Source: Allocoprococcus sp004560705
GTDB lineage: Bacteria > Bacillota > Clostridia > Lachnospirales > Lachnospiraceae
Reading direction: 5' to 3'
Assembly (NCBI RefSeq): GCF_052065755.1
Contig: NZ_JBQHTK010000027.1
Coordinates: 1-38,483, forward strand
DNA: 38,483 bases
Numbering within the stretch: the first letter of the stretch is position 1; each line of letters opens with the position of its first letter. Position numbers and translations under genes: made by a program. The notes beneath the pieces were generated by a model. It did no database searches and was not told where the DNA came from. It was given only the letters and a program-made list of their open reading frames with translations. Positions 23,163 to 30,582 of the stretch are shown here, one piece after another.

Positions 23163-23369
23163 TATGTTACGCTGATATTATATCAATCACATATGCTTTT
23201 GTCAACCAAATAGCCAAATTTCTCTTCGTCAAAGAATTTTCCATTTCTACTTTTTTCGAAAAATAAGCATATAATTATTACAAATTGTTACAATATCTTT
23301 TAACAGTATTTACATTCTTCAGAACTTTATTCAATTTTATACATTTTTATTTTGTGTATTTTAATTTTA
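23163..23369. other. divergent promoter region between the NlpC/P60 gene and perR
   Basis: This AT-rich stretch has repeated TTGTTACA and GTTACA strings, including a second TGTAAC/TGTAAT pair with a 4-base gap near 23279-23294 (minus strand). No gene is seen. Confidence 0.5.
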
Positions 23370-23420
23370 TTGACAATACTTCTTTTTTCGGATATTATAA
23401 TTTTAATAACTGTTATCATT
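23370..23420 (+). promoter_or_regulatory. perR promoter with PerR-type operator
   Basis: TTGACA (23370-23375), a 17-base spacer and TATTAT (23393-23398) precede perR. Immediately downstream, AATAACTGTTAT with TCATTATC resembles Fur/PerR boxes and shares the core TAACTRTTA with the palindrome at the rubrerythrin promoter. Autoregulation is likely. Confidence 0.6.
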
Positions 23421-23441
23421 ATCAAAGAAAGGAGAGTTCAT

Positions 23442-23828
23442 GTGGCAAATTTAAAATACAGCAGGCAACGTGAGGCCATCAAAGAATATCTTTGTTCAAC
23501 TAACTGTCATCCGACTGCCGACTCTGTTTATATGTATGTAAAACAAGAATTTCCAAATATCAGTCTTGGAACTGTATACCGCAATTTGAATCTTCTGGCT
23601 GATTTGGGTGAAGTGCTCAAACTCACGACCCCCGATGGGGCCGTCCGTTTTGACGCCCATACCTCACCGCATTACCATTTTTATTGTAAATCATGTGGAA
23701 AATTCATCGACATGGGCATTAATATAGAAGATCTGAATGAACTTGCATCCCGCAATTTTGACGGCAGTATAGACTCACACGATATTATTTTTTATGGAAT
23801 TTGCGGAGATTGCACACACAAGTCATAA
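23442..23828 (+). CDS. perR: peroxide-sensing repressor PerR (Fur family)
   Basis: The 128-residue protein starts at GTG 23442, seven bases after AAAGGAG. The winged helix contains YSRQREAIKEYL and SLGTVYRNLNLLADLGEV. The PerR regulatory metal ligands are all present: His23 (CHPTAD), Asp71, His77 and His79 (RFDAHTSPHYH), and Asp90 (GKFIDM). The structural zinc site is Cys82/Cys85 and Cys121/Cys124. Asp90 favours PerR over Fur or Zur. With iron bound, peroxide oxidises the histidines and the repressor lets go of DNA. Two rubrerythrin genes follow directly, and the shared operator core supports local control. Confidence 0.9.
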   Translation: MANLKYSRQREAIKEYLCSTNCHPTADSVYMYVKQEFPNISLGTVYRNLNLLADLGEVLKLTTPDGAVRFDAHTSPHYHFYCKSCGKFIDMGINIEDLNELASRNFDGSIDSHDIIFYGICGDCTHKS

Positions 23829-23867
23829 TAATATTTATGATAAGATGATTAAATTTTCCAATATCTA

Positions 23868-23921
23868 TTGACAATGTTCATAATTTGTGGTAACTTAATA
23901 TCAGTAACTATTACTGATATT
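23868..23921 (+). promoter_or_regulatory. rubrerythrin promoter with perfect palindromic operator
   Basis: TTGACA (23868-23873) and TAACTT (23891-23896) are 17 bases apart. A 25-base perfect palindrome (23897-23921, arms AATATCAGTAA and TTACTGATATT around CTA) covers the likely transcription start. Its core TAACTATTA is shared with the perR promoter. This is a strong PerR operator candidate. Confidence 0.75.
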
Positions 23922-23958
23922 TAAAGTTAAAAATAAATAAGAAAAGGAGATTACAATC

Positions 23959-24501
23959 ATGAAAAAATTTGTTTGTACAGTATGTGGCTACGTTTACGAA
24001 GGAGAAGCAGCACCGGAGAAATGTCCAGTTTGTGGTGTTGGCGCTGAGAAGTTCAAAGAGCAGGCCGGCGAAAGAGAATGGGCTGCTGAACACGTTGTAG
24101 GTGTTGCTAAGGGTGTTAGCGAAGACATTCTTGCTGATTTAAGAGCAAACTTTGAAGGTGAATGTTCCGAAGTTGGTATGTATCTTGCAATGGCAAGAGT
24201 TGCTCACAGAGAAGGATATCCGGAAATCGGATTATACTGGGAGAAAGCTGCTTGGGAAGAAGCTGAACATGCTGCAAAATTCGCTGAATTATTAGGCGAA
24301 GTTGTAACAGACAGCACCAAGAAGAACCTTGAGATGAGAGTTGACGCTGAGAACGGCGCTACCGCTGGTAAATTTGATCTTGCAAAACGTGCAAAAGCTG
24401 CTAACCTTGACGCAATCCATGATACAGTTCATGAAATGGCAAGAGACGAAGCTCGTCACGGAAAAGCATTCGAAGGTCTGTTAAAGAGATACTTTGGCTA
24501 A
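23959..24501 (+). CDS. reverse rubrerythrin (NADH peroxidase type)
   Basis: The 180-residue protein has the domain order of reverse rubrerythrins. A rubredoxin-like iron site comes first (FVCTVCGYVYEG, Cys6 and Cys9; CPVCG, Cys22 and Cys25), then a ferritin-like four-helix diiron domain (about 50-180: ECSEVGMYLAMARVAHREGY, KAAWEEAEHAAKFAELLGE, ARDEARHGKAFEGLLKRY). Such proteins reduce hydrogen peroxide with electrons from NADH through partner reductases, protecting anaerobes. AAAAGGAG lies eight bases before the ATG. It is the first gene behind the palindromic operator and should be induced by peroxide. Confidence 0.94.
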   Translation: MKKFVCTVCGYVYEGEAAPEKCPVCGVGAEKFKEQAGEREWAAEHVVGVAKGVSEDILADLRANFEGECSEVGMYLAMARVAHREGYPEIGLYWEKAAWEEAEHAAKFAELLGEVVTDSTKKNLEMRVDAENGATAGKFDLAKRAKAANLDAIHDTVHEMARDEARHGKAFEGLLKRYFG

Positions 24502-24519
24502 AATAATTTAGCAACTCTT

Positions 24520-24554
24520 AAGGACTGTAGATTTCTTTCTACAGTCCTTTTTTT
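24520..24554 (+). terminator. terminator between the two rubrerythrin genes
   Basis: AAGGACTGTAG (24520-24530) pairs with CTACAGTCCTT (24539-24549), followed by a run of T residues. No clear promoter follows before the second gene, so it may be leaky. Confidence 0.88.
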
Positions 24555-24588
24555 AAGATAAATGGAAGAATAAAAAGGAGAATTTATT

Positions 24589-25125
24589 ATGTCTAAATAT
24601 GCAGGAACAAAAACAGAGCAGAATTTGCTGGCAGCATTTGCCGGAGAATCTGAAGCACGCAACAAATACACCTATTATGCTTCTGCTGCCAAAAAAGCAG
24701 GATTCGTACAGATGGCAAATATTTTCGAAGAGACCGCTAACCAGGAAAAAGAACACGCTAAAATGTGGTTCAAAGAATTCCATGGCATCGGAAATGTAGA
24801 AGAAAATCTGGCTGACGCTGCTGCAGGCGAGAATTATGAATGGACAGAAATGTACAAACGTATGGCTGAGGAAGCAAGAGAAGAAGGCTTTGAAGAACTG
24901 GCCGCCAAATTTGAGCTTGTTGCAGAAGTAGAAGCATCCCATGAAAGACGTTATAACAAATTACTTGAAAGCTACAAAGCTGGAAAAACATTTGAAGGAG
25001 AAGCTCCTCTTGGATGGAAATGTAATAACTGCGGATATATTTACATCGGAGAAGAAGCTCCGGAAGTATGCCCGGTATGTGCTCATCCGAAGGCTTACTT
25101 TGAAAGAAAAGTTGAAAATTACTAG
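24589..25125 (+). CDS. rubrerythrin (classical domain order)
   Basis: The 178-residue protein has the ferritin-like diiron domain first (AFAGESEARNKYTYYA with Glu20; ETANQEKEHAKMW with Glu53 and His56; then a second Glu-rich helix pair around 85-125). The rubredoxin domain follows (WKCNNCGYIYIG, Cys145 and Cys148; CPVCAHP, Cys161 and Cys164). This is the standard layout of Desulfovibrio-type rubrerythrin, a peroxidase. AAAAGGAG precedes the ATG by about nine bases. Having both rubrerythrin types side by side behind perR suggests one peroxide-response unit; differences in electron donors between the two are likely but not visible. Confidence 0.95.
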   Translation: MSKYAGTKTEQNLLAAFAGESEARNKYTYYASAAKKAGFVQMANIFEETANQEKEHAKMWFKEFHGIGNVEENLADAAAGENYEWTEMYKRMAEEAREEGFEELAAKFELVAEVEASHERRYNKLLESYKAGKTFEGEAPLGWKCNNCGYIYIGEEAPEVCPVCAHPKAYFERKVENY

Positions 25126-25135
25126 AAATACTCTT

Positions 25136-25164
25136 AGGGCTGGCAAATTGCCAGCCCTTTTTTT
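25136..25164 (+). terminator. terminator after rubrerythrin
   Basis: AGGGCTGGCAA (25136-25146) pairs perfectly with TTGCCAGCCCT (25148-25158), followed by seven further T residues. Confidence 0.93.
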
Positions 25165-25222
25165 GTTTTACATTTTCCTCTTGCATTTTCCGAATAAAAG
25201 GTGTAATATTCACATATACTTA

Positions 25223-25243
25223 ATGTAGTTTTGAAAACTACAT
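25223..25243. promoter_or_regulatory. perfect palindrome upstream of the hemolysin III-like gene
   Basis: ATGTAGTTTT (25223-25232) and AAAACTACAT (25234-25243) flank a single G. The site sits 66 bases before the start codon. It is a likely dimeric repressor operator; it does not match the PerR core and no regulator gene is adjacent. Confidence 0.55.
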
Positions 25244-25309
25244 GTAATAATATAACCATTTTAACGTTTATTTATATGTTGTCATATACTAAATAAGGGA
25301 GGAATCATT

Positions 25310-25957
25310 ATGACCAGACATATCAAAGACCCCGGAAGTGCAATCACCCATTTTATTGGAATGCTTATGGCAATTTTTGCAGCTGTTCCTCTTCTCATCA
25401 AAGCGTCACACGAGCCACAGCGGATCTATCTCATATCACTCACCATATACGCCGTGAGCCTGATCCTTCTGTATGCCGCAAGCACCACCTACCACACATT
25501 TATCTGCTCCGAGAAGCTTACAACCGTATTAAAGAAAATAGATCATATGATGATATTTGTCTTGATAGCCGGAAGTTATACCCCGATCTGCCTGCTGGTC
25601 CTGGAACGCAGAACCGGCATGATGCTGCTCGCCCTGATCTGGGGAATCGCTGCCATCGGGATTCTGATCAAAGCTTTCTGGGTATACTGTCCGAAATGGG
25701 TTTCATCCATTCTTTACATCGGAATGGGGTGGACCTGTGTACTTGCTTTCAGCCAGATTCTGAACAATCTGACCCGAAGCGAATTTGCATGGCTTCTTGC
25801 GGGCGGCATTATTTACACGATCGGAGGAATCATCTATGCATTAAAGCTCCCGATCTTTAACAACAAGCACAAGAATTTTGGCAGCCACGAGATTTTCCAC
25901 CTGTTTGTCATGGGCGGAAGTGCCTGCCATTTCATTGTAATGTATTCATTATTGTAG
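25310..25957 (+). CDS. hemolysin III / PAQR family membrane protein
   Basis: The 215-residue protein has seven predicted membrane helices and the family's conserved residues: Ser and His in AASTTYHTF, Asp-His in KKIDHMMIFVLIAGSYTP, and two His in the final HEIFHLFVMGGSACHF. These form the zinc site of PAQR/CREST-type proteins, thought to act as membrane hydrolases on lipids; the hemolysin label is historical. GGGAGGA is seven bases upstream of the ATG. A palindrome at 25223-25243 suggests specific repression. The gene is single and converges with a GIY-YIG gene four bases beyond its stop. Confidence 0.92.
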   Translation: MTRHIKDPGSAITHFIGMLMAIFAAVPLLIKASHEPQRIYLISLTIYAVSLILLYAASTTYHTFICSEKLTTVLKKIDHMMIFVLIAGSYTPICLLVLERRTGMMLLALIWGIAAIGILIKAFWVYCPKWVSSILYIGMGWTCVLAFSQILNNLTRSEFAWLLAGGIIYTIGGIIYALKLPIFNNKHKNFGSHEIFHLFVMGGSACHFIVMYSLL

Positions 25958-25961
25958 ATAT

Positions 25962-26243
25962 TTACTCCATTGAATCACAATTATTGTCAGAAAGAGACGG
26001 TTCATACTCTGCTATGAGCCGTTTCTTTTCTTCCCGGCTCATTCTCTTGATATGATATTCGCGGCTCATAGCCTCTTCTTTCGTCTGAAATTTCTCCATA
26101 TAAACCAGTTCTACCGGTCGTCTGGACTTCGTGTATTTCGCGCCCCGCCCTTCATTATGTGCCCGGACCCTTTTTTCGATATCATTCGTCCAGCCGGTAT
26201 AGAGCGTTCCGTCCCTGCATTTTACGATATATGTATAGTTCAT
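25962..26243 (-). CDS. GIY-YIG domain protein (UPF0213/YhbQ type)
   Basis: The 93-residue protein is a stand-alone GIY-YIG nuclease fold. MNYTYIVKCRDGTLYTGWT carries the paired Tyr motifs, KRVRAHNEGRGAKYT holds the conserved Arg, and EEAMSREYHIKRMSREEKKRL the catalytic Glu. This small form (YhbQ/UPF0213) may act in DNA repair; its role is unsettled. I start at ATG 26243; a TTG at 26258 would add five residues and place GGAG inside the gene. It ends four bases from the stop of the convergent hemolysin III-like gene, without a clear terminator. Confidence 0.9.
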   Translation of the reverse strand: MNYTYIVKCRDGTLYTGWTNDIEKRVRAHNEGRGAKYTKSRRPVELVYMEKFQTKEEAMSREYHIKRMSREEKKRLIAEYEPSLSDNNCDSME

Positions 26244-26328
26244 TTTACCTGTCTCCAAAAGAGAGACGAAACATTCCGGATTTCTATTTTTCCGGCAATG
26301 TTCCGCCCTTCTTCATCCTTTTTGATCT

Positions 26329-27087
26329 TTAGTCTTCCAGATCCATATAATCCATAGGATCCACCGGTTGACCGTCCTTTCGCATTTCGAAATAAAGGTT
26401 ACATCCCTCAACACTGTAATATTTGGTCGGCTCACTCAGATATCCGAGTACAGTTCCGGCCTCCACGTAATCACCGACATAGACTGGTACTTCTTTGAGC
26501 TGACCATAAATACATTCATATCCGTTACCCATATCCACAGTGATCGTGGTACCTGTCTGAGGAAGTACATCAATCGATTTTACGATTCCGGGAGCTGCTG
26601 CAATAACATTATCATTGACTGCACCCGCAATGATGACTGCCGGATTGTATTTATACTGATCCAGCGTCTGAAAATACACGGTTTTATCCATGCTGTAGCT
26701 CATCATCACATTCCCGTTAACCGGCCACAGAAGCTGGTCCGACTCTGTAAAATAGACCTGTGCCGTCTCTCCTGCCGTCTCCGTCACCGAATCAGTGTTT
26801 TCGGTTTCTTCAGTTCCTTCCGCAGTCTCATTTTCCGGCAAAGCTTCATCCGAAGTATCTTCCTGCTTTGCTTCTACTCCGTCTGTAGAGTTAGCTGCCT
26901 CTGCCATCTCCTTCTCTGCCTCTGCCTGTTCTTCCTGCTTTGCGAGCTCCAGTTCTTTGCTTGTTTTCTCCTTGTAGCTGTTCCATGTATAGGCTCCGGT
27001 AATCGCAATAACTGCTGAAAAACAGATTGCCAGAGCATAAGCCGCCTGTTTTTTCCCTTTCTGAGAAAGTCGCTGTTTCTTATTCAT
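26329..27087 (-). CDS. SpoIIQ-like protein with degenerate M23 (LytM) domain
   Basis: The 252-residue protein has one membrane helix (about 15-33), an acidic Glu/Thr/Ala-rich linker (about 45-110) and a LytM/M23 fold (about 119-245: LLWPVNGNVMMSYSMDKTVY, AAAPGIVKSIDV, VYVGDYVEAGTVLGYL). Every zinc or catalytic position I can align is lost: the first His/Asp motif reads YKYNPAVIIA, GH becomes GQ (Gln196), and HxH becomes NLY (230-232). It should bind rather than cut. In Bacillus SpoIIQ is degenerate and joins SpoIIIAH in a channel between forespore and mother cell; some Clostridia keep an active site. It lies directly downstream of spoIID, as spoIIQ does in Clostridioides, which supports the call. 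Confidence 0.82.
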   Translation of the reverse strand: MNKKQRLSQKGKKQAAYALAICFSAVIAITGAYTWNSYKEKTSKELELAKQEEQAEAEKEMAEAANSTDGVEAKQEDTSDEALPENETAEGTEETENTDSVTETAGETAQVYFTESDQLLWPVNGNVMMSYSMDKTVYFQTLDQYKYNPAVIIAGAVNDNVIAAAPGIVKSIDVLPQTGTTITVDMGNGYECIYGQLKEVPVYVGDYVEAGTVLGYLSEPTKYYSVEGCNLYFEMRKDGQPVDPMDYMDLED

Positions 27088-27142
27088 ATTTTATCACCTC
27101 TGACAATATTTTTGCCAGAAAAACAGAGCCTTATTCATTTTT

Positions 27143-28036
27143 TTATGAAATGTCTGTGCTTGTGACAATTTCAACAACTTCCTCCAGAGTCGTTCCTTCA
27201 AAAAAATAATTTAAAATATCCTGATAAGAACTGCCGTCTGCTGCCATCTGTTCAGCCGTATACTGGCTCATTCCGAGTCCATGCCCGATTCCTTTCGAAG
27301 TGACCCCGATCTGACCGTCAAATTCCTGCAAAGTAAAGCAGGACGAAGCGAGATGATATGTATCCCGGAATGCCTCCCCTTTTACGGTTTCTTTCCCACA
27401 ACGCACTTCCGTCACATATCCAGCACTGTCCGTTCCCGTGACCTCCATATCCGTTCCCTGGATCATCTGTGTCGTCATGGCATCCTCAGATTCCACGTCC
27501 GCGGGACATTCCTTTACCTGCAGATACGGGTATTCTTCCGTTCCCAGAACTTCTGCCGCAGAACGTGTTTTCCCATTGCTGAGCTTATGATACGGTGTAA
27601 GAGCCGGCATTCCATTGTAAATTAAAATCTTCCCTTCCGTGTCATTCCAGGCTTCCTGAATACGGTCATATTTTTCTGCATAGTCACTGGCTCCCCAGTT
27701 GCTCTTCATCTGACTTCTTGTCCAGTACCCCTTTTTTAGAACCGTTTCACTTCCTTCTTCCTGTATGCTTTTACAGATACTTGTCCGAATCAGCACTGCC
27801 TGTGCCTTCAACGCTTCCATACCGGCATCCGCATCCATTTCTTTTGCCAAAACGCCTATCCCATACTCATCGAGCGTCAGTTTGACTGTCTTCTCATTTC
27901 TTTCTACTTTCACATAAATTGAAGCAGTTCCGACTGATGCTGTCATTTGACTTCCATTCAGAAAAACCGTTATAATATAAGGCAAAAGTATCATAATAAC
28001 AAGAAAATACCCTGCCTGTTTGATCCATTTCTTCAT
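27143..28036 (-). CDS. spoIID: stage II sporulation protein D (SpoIID)
   Basis: SpoIID is a membrane-anchored lytic transglycosylase that drives engulfment with SpoIIP and SpoIIM. The 297-residue protein has an N-terminal anchor (about 8-27). LDEYGIGVLAKEMDADAGME follows, then ALKAQAVLIRTSICKS, the SpoIID/LytB signature, with the likely catalytic Glu66 in AKEM. The C-terminus has GIGHGLGMSQYTAEQMAADG, then YQDILNYFFEGTTLE, also characteristic. Its ribosome site GGAGG is 12 bases from the ATG and lies inside the hairpin that separates it from glgP. A SpoIIQ-like gene follows after 55 bases. Confidence 0.94.
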   Translation of the reverse strand: MKKWIKQAGYFLVIMILLPYIITVFLNGSQMTASVGTASIYVKVERNEKTVKLTLDEYGIGVLAKEMDADAGMEALKAQAVLIRTSICKSIQEEGSETVLKKGYWTRSQMKSNWGASDYAEKYDRIQEAWNDTEGKILIYNGMPALTPYHKLSNGKTRSAAEVLGTEEYPYLQVKECPADVESEDAMTTQMIQGTDMEVTGTDSAGYVTEVRCGKETVKGEAFRDTYHLASSCFTLQEFDGQIGVTSKGIGHGLGMSQYTAEQMAADGSSYQDILNYFFEGTTLEEVVEIVTSTDIS

Positions 28037-28041
28037 ATAAC

Positions 28042-28075
28042 AGTAAAACCTCCCATACCACTGTATGAGAGGTTT
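28042..28075 (-). terminator. hairpin between glgP and spoIID that contains the spoIID ribosome site
   Basis: AAACCTCTCATAC and GTATGGGAGGTTT (minus strand, 28075-28046) pair in 12 of 13 positions, followed by TTTTAC. It is a weak terminator for glgP. The 3' arm holds GGAGG, the only plausible ribosome site of spoIID. Confidence 0.6.
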
Positions 28076-28092
28076 CCCTGATTTATGAATTC

Positions 28093-30561
28093 TTATTCTT
28101 CAGGTTCAACAGTAACTTTATCAAGTTTCCAGATATCATCCACATATTCCTGAATTGTTCTGTCAGATGTGAATTTACCGCAGCTTGCAGTATTGAGGAG
28201 TGCCATTCTTGCCCAGCGGTCCGTATCACGATATGCCTCTTCTACTCTCTTCTGCGCTTCTGCATAAGGACGGAAATCCTTCAAAATGAAATACATATCC
28301 GGTCTCGGACTTCCCTGTGTATTAAGCAGAGAGTTGTAAAGGTCACGGAACATTTCATGATCTCCATGAGAATAGGTTCCATCCATAAGCTGATCTACTA
28401 CACGCTTCAGTTCCCAATCGTTGAAATAAATTTCCTGCGGATTGTATCCACCATGGTTTTCGTAATTAATAACTTCATCAGAGCTGAGGCCGAAGATAAA
28501 TGCATTTTCGATTCCCACTTCTTCCACGATCTCAACGTTTGCACCATCCATAGTTCCGAGAGTCGGAGCTCCGTTCAGCATAAATTTCATGTTTCCGGTT
28601 CCAGATGCCTCTTTTGAAGCGGTAGAAATCTGTTCGCTGACATCTGCAGCTGCAAAGATCCACTCTGCATTAGATACACGGTAATCTTCAATGAAGACAA
28701 TTTTCAGTTTTCCATTGATAGAACGGTCATTATTTACTACTTCTGCAACAGAGTTGATCAGCTTGATGATCTGTTTTGCACGAATATATCCTGCGGAAGC
28801 CTTTGCACCAAAGATAAAGGTTCTCGGATAGAACGGCATTTCCGGATGTTCTTTAATCTGATTATACAGATACATAACATGTAAAATGTTCAGAAGCTGA
28901 CGTTTGTATTCATGAAGACGTTTCACCTGTACATCAAAAATAGATCTCGGGTCAACTTCCACTCCATTGTGTTCCAGAATATAAGCAGCAAGACGCTCTT
29001 TATTCTTATATTTGATGTCCATAAATTCAGCTCTCGCCTTCGGATCATCAGCAAGTGGTTTTAACTTAGCCATTTCAGAAAGATCGGTGATCCATCCGTC
29101 TCCGATATGTGCGGTTACCCAGTCAGCAAGGAGCTGATTTCCATGAAGAAGGAATCTTCTCTGAGTAATACCATTTGTCTTGTTATTAAACTTATTCGGC
29201 ATCATCTCATAGAAATCTCTCAGTTCCTGATGCTTCAGAATCTCTGTATGAAGCTTTGCAACACCATTTACAGAGTAACCTGCAACGATTGCAAGGTGTG
29301 CCATCTTCACCTGTCCGTCACGAAGGATTGCCATCTTTGCAACTTTATTCTCGTTACCCGGATACATCTGACGAATCTGCTCTACAAAACGGCGGTCGAT
29401 TTCCTGCACGATCTGGTAAACACGCGGAAGCAGTCTTGAGAACAGGTCGATCGGCCATTTTTCAAGCGCTTCTGACATGATTGTATGGTTTGTATAAGCA
29501 ACCGTTTTCGTGGTGACATCCCATGCTTCGTCCCATTCCAGACCTTCCTGATCAATAAGAAGACGCATTAATTCGGCAACTGCCACGGTCGGATGCGTAT
29601 CATTCATCTGAATCGTTACTTTCTCGTACAGTTTGCGGATATCGCTGTGTTTCTTTTTATATTTTTCAATCAATGCCTGCAAACTTGCTGACACGAAGAA
29701 ATACTGCTGTTTCAGACGAAGCTCTTTTCCTGCATAGTGATTATCGTTCGGATACAGAACCTCTACGATATTCTTAGCCAGGTTTTCCTGTTCGATCGCT
29801 TTATGGTATTCACCACGGTCGAAGGAATCAAGTTTAAATTCTGTAATCGCTTTTGCATCCCAGATACGGAGCGTATTGACTACATGGTTTCCGTATCCAA
29901 CGATCGGCATATCGTACGGAATTGCAAGTACGGATTCATAGTTTTCCTGAATATAGTAATTTCTCTTTGTCTTCTCGTCGTATTCAACGCGGATCGTTCC
30001 GCCGAAACGAACTTCTTTTGCATACTCATCACGGCGAAGCTCAAACGGATTACCGTCTTTCAGCCAGTTATCCGGTGTCTCTACCTGATAACCATTCTCA
30101 ATTTTCTGCTTAAACATACCATAGCGATAACGAATTCCGCATCCATATGCTGCATATCCCAGAGTTGCAAGAGAGTCCAGGAAACAAGCTGCCAGACGTC
30201 CCAGACCACCATTTCCAAGTGCTGCGTCCGGTTCCTGATCTTCGATTGCATTTAGATCGATTCCCATCTCATCGAGCGCTTCTTTTACTTCCTTGTAAGC
30301 GGTCATATTGATCAGGTTATTACCAAGTGCGCGTCCCATCAGAAACTCCATTGACATATAATAAACAGTCTTTGGATCTTCTTTCTCGTATGTCTTCTGT
30401 GTTGCAAGCCAGTCATCCACAATTGCTTCTTTCACTGCATAAGATACAGCCTGAAAAATCTGCTGTGGTGTTGCCTCATCGATTTCACGACGATACAGTG
30501 TACGCACATTATGCTTTACTTCTTTCTTAAATGCTTCTTTCTCAAATCTTTTACTATACAT
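28093..30561 (-). CDS. glgP: glycogen (alpha-glucan) phosphorylase
   Basis: The 822-residue enzyme releases glucose 1-phosphate from glycogen or maltodextrin. N-terminal motifs are YYMSMEFLMGRALGNNLINM and PDAALGNGGLGRLAACFLDS. NDTHPTVAVAELMRLL lies mid-chain. The pyridoxal phosphate site is EASGTGNMKFMLNGAPTLGT, whose Lys carries the cofactor. Length matches the family. The start ATG 30561 follows GGGAGA. It lies only 21 bases after ileS on the same strand with no terminator, so some glgP message may come from the ileS T-box promoter. No other glycogen genes are near, which makes the placement unusual. Confidence 0.97.
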   Translation of the reverse strand: MYSKRFEKEAFKKEVKHNVRTLYRREIDEATPQQIFQAVSYAVKEAIVDDWLATQKTYEKEDPKTVYYMSMEFLMGRALGNNLINMTAYKEVKEALDEMGIDLNAIEDQEPDAALGNGGLGRLAACFLDSLATLGYAAYGCGIRYRYGMFKQKIENGYQVETPDNWLKDGNPFELRRDEYAKEVRFGGTIRVEYDEKTKRNYYIQENYESVLAIPYDMPIVGYGNHVVNTLRIWDAKAITEFKLDSFDRGEYHKAIEQENLAKNIVEVLYPNDNHYAGKELRLKQQYFFVSASLQALIEKYKKKHSDIRKLYEKVTIQMNDTHPTVAVAELMRLLIDQEGLEWDEAWDVTTKTVAYTNHTIMSEALEKWPIDLFSRLLPRVYQIVQEIDRRFVEQIRQMYPGNENKVAKMAILRDGQVKMAHLAIVAGYSVNGVAKLHTEILKHQELRDFYEMMPNKFNNKTNGITQRRFLLHGNQLLADWVTAHIGDGWITDLSEMAKLKPLADDPKARAEFMDIKYKNKERLAAYILEHNGVEVDPRSIFDVQVKRLHEYKRQLLNILHVMYLYNQIKEHPEMPFYPRTFIFGAKASAGYIRAKQIIKLINSVAEVVNNDRSINGKLKIVFIEDYRVSNAEWIFAAADVSEQISTASKEASGTGNMKFMLNGAPTLGTMDGANVEIVEEVGIENAFIFGLSSDEVINYENHGGYNPQEIYFNDWELKRVVDQLMDGTYSHGDHEMFRDLYNSLLNTQGSPRPDMYFILKDFRPYAEAQKRVEEAYRDTDRWARMALLNTASCGKFTSDRTIQEYVDDIWKLDKVTVEPEE

Positions 30562-30582
30562 TATGTTCTCCCTTCGTAAGCT

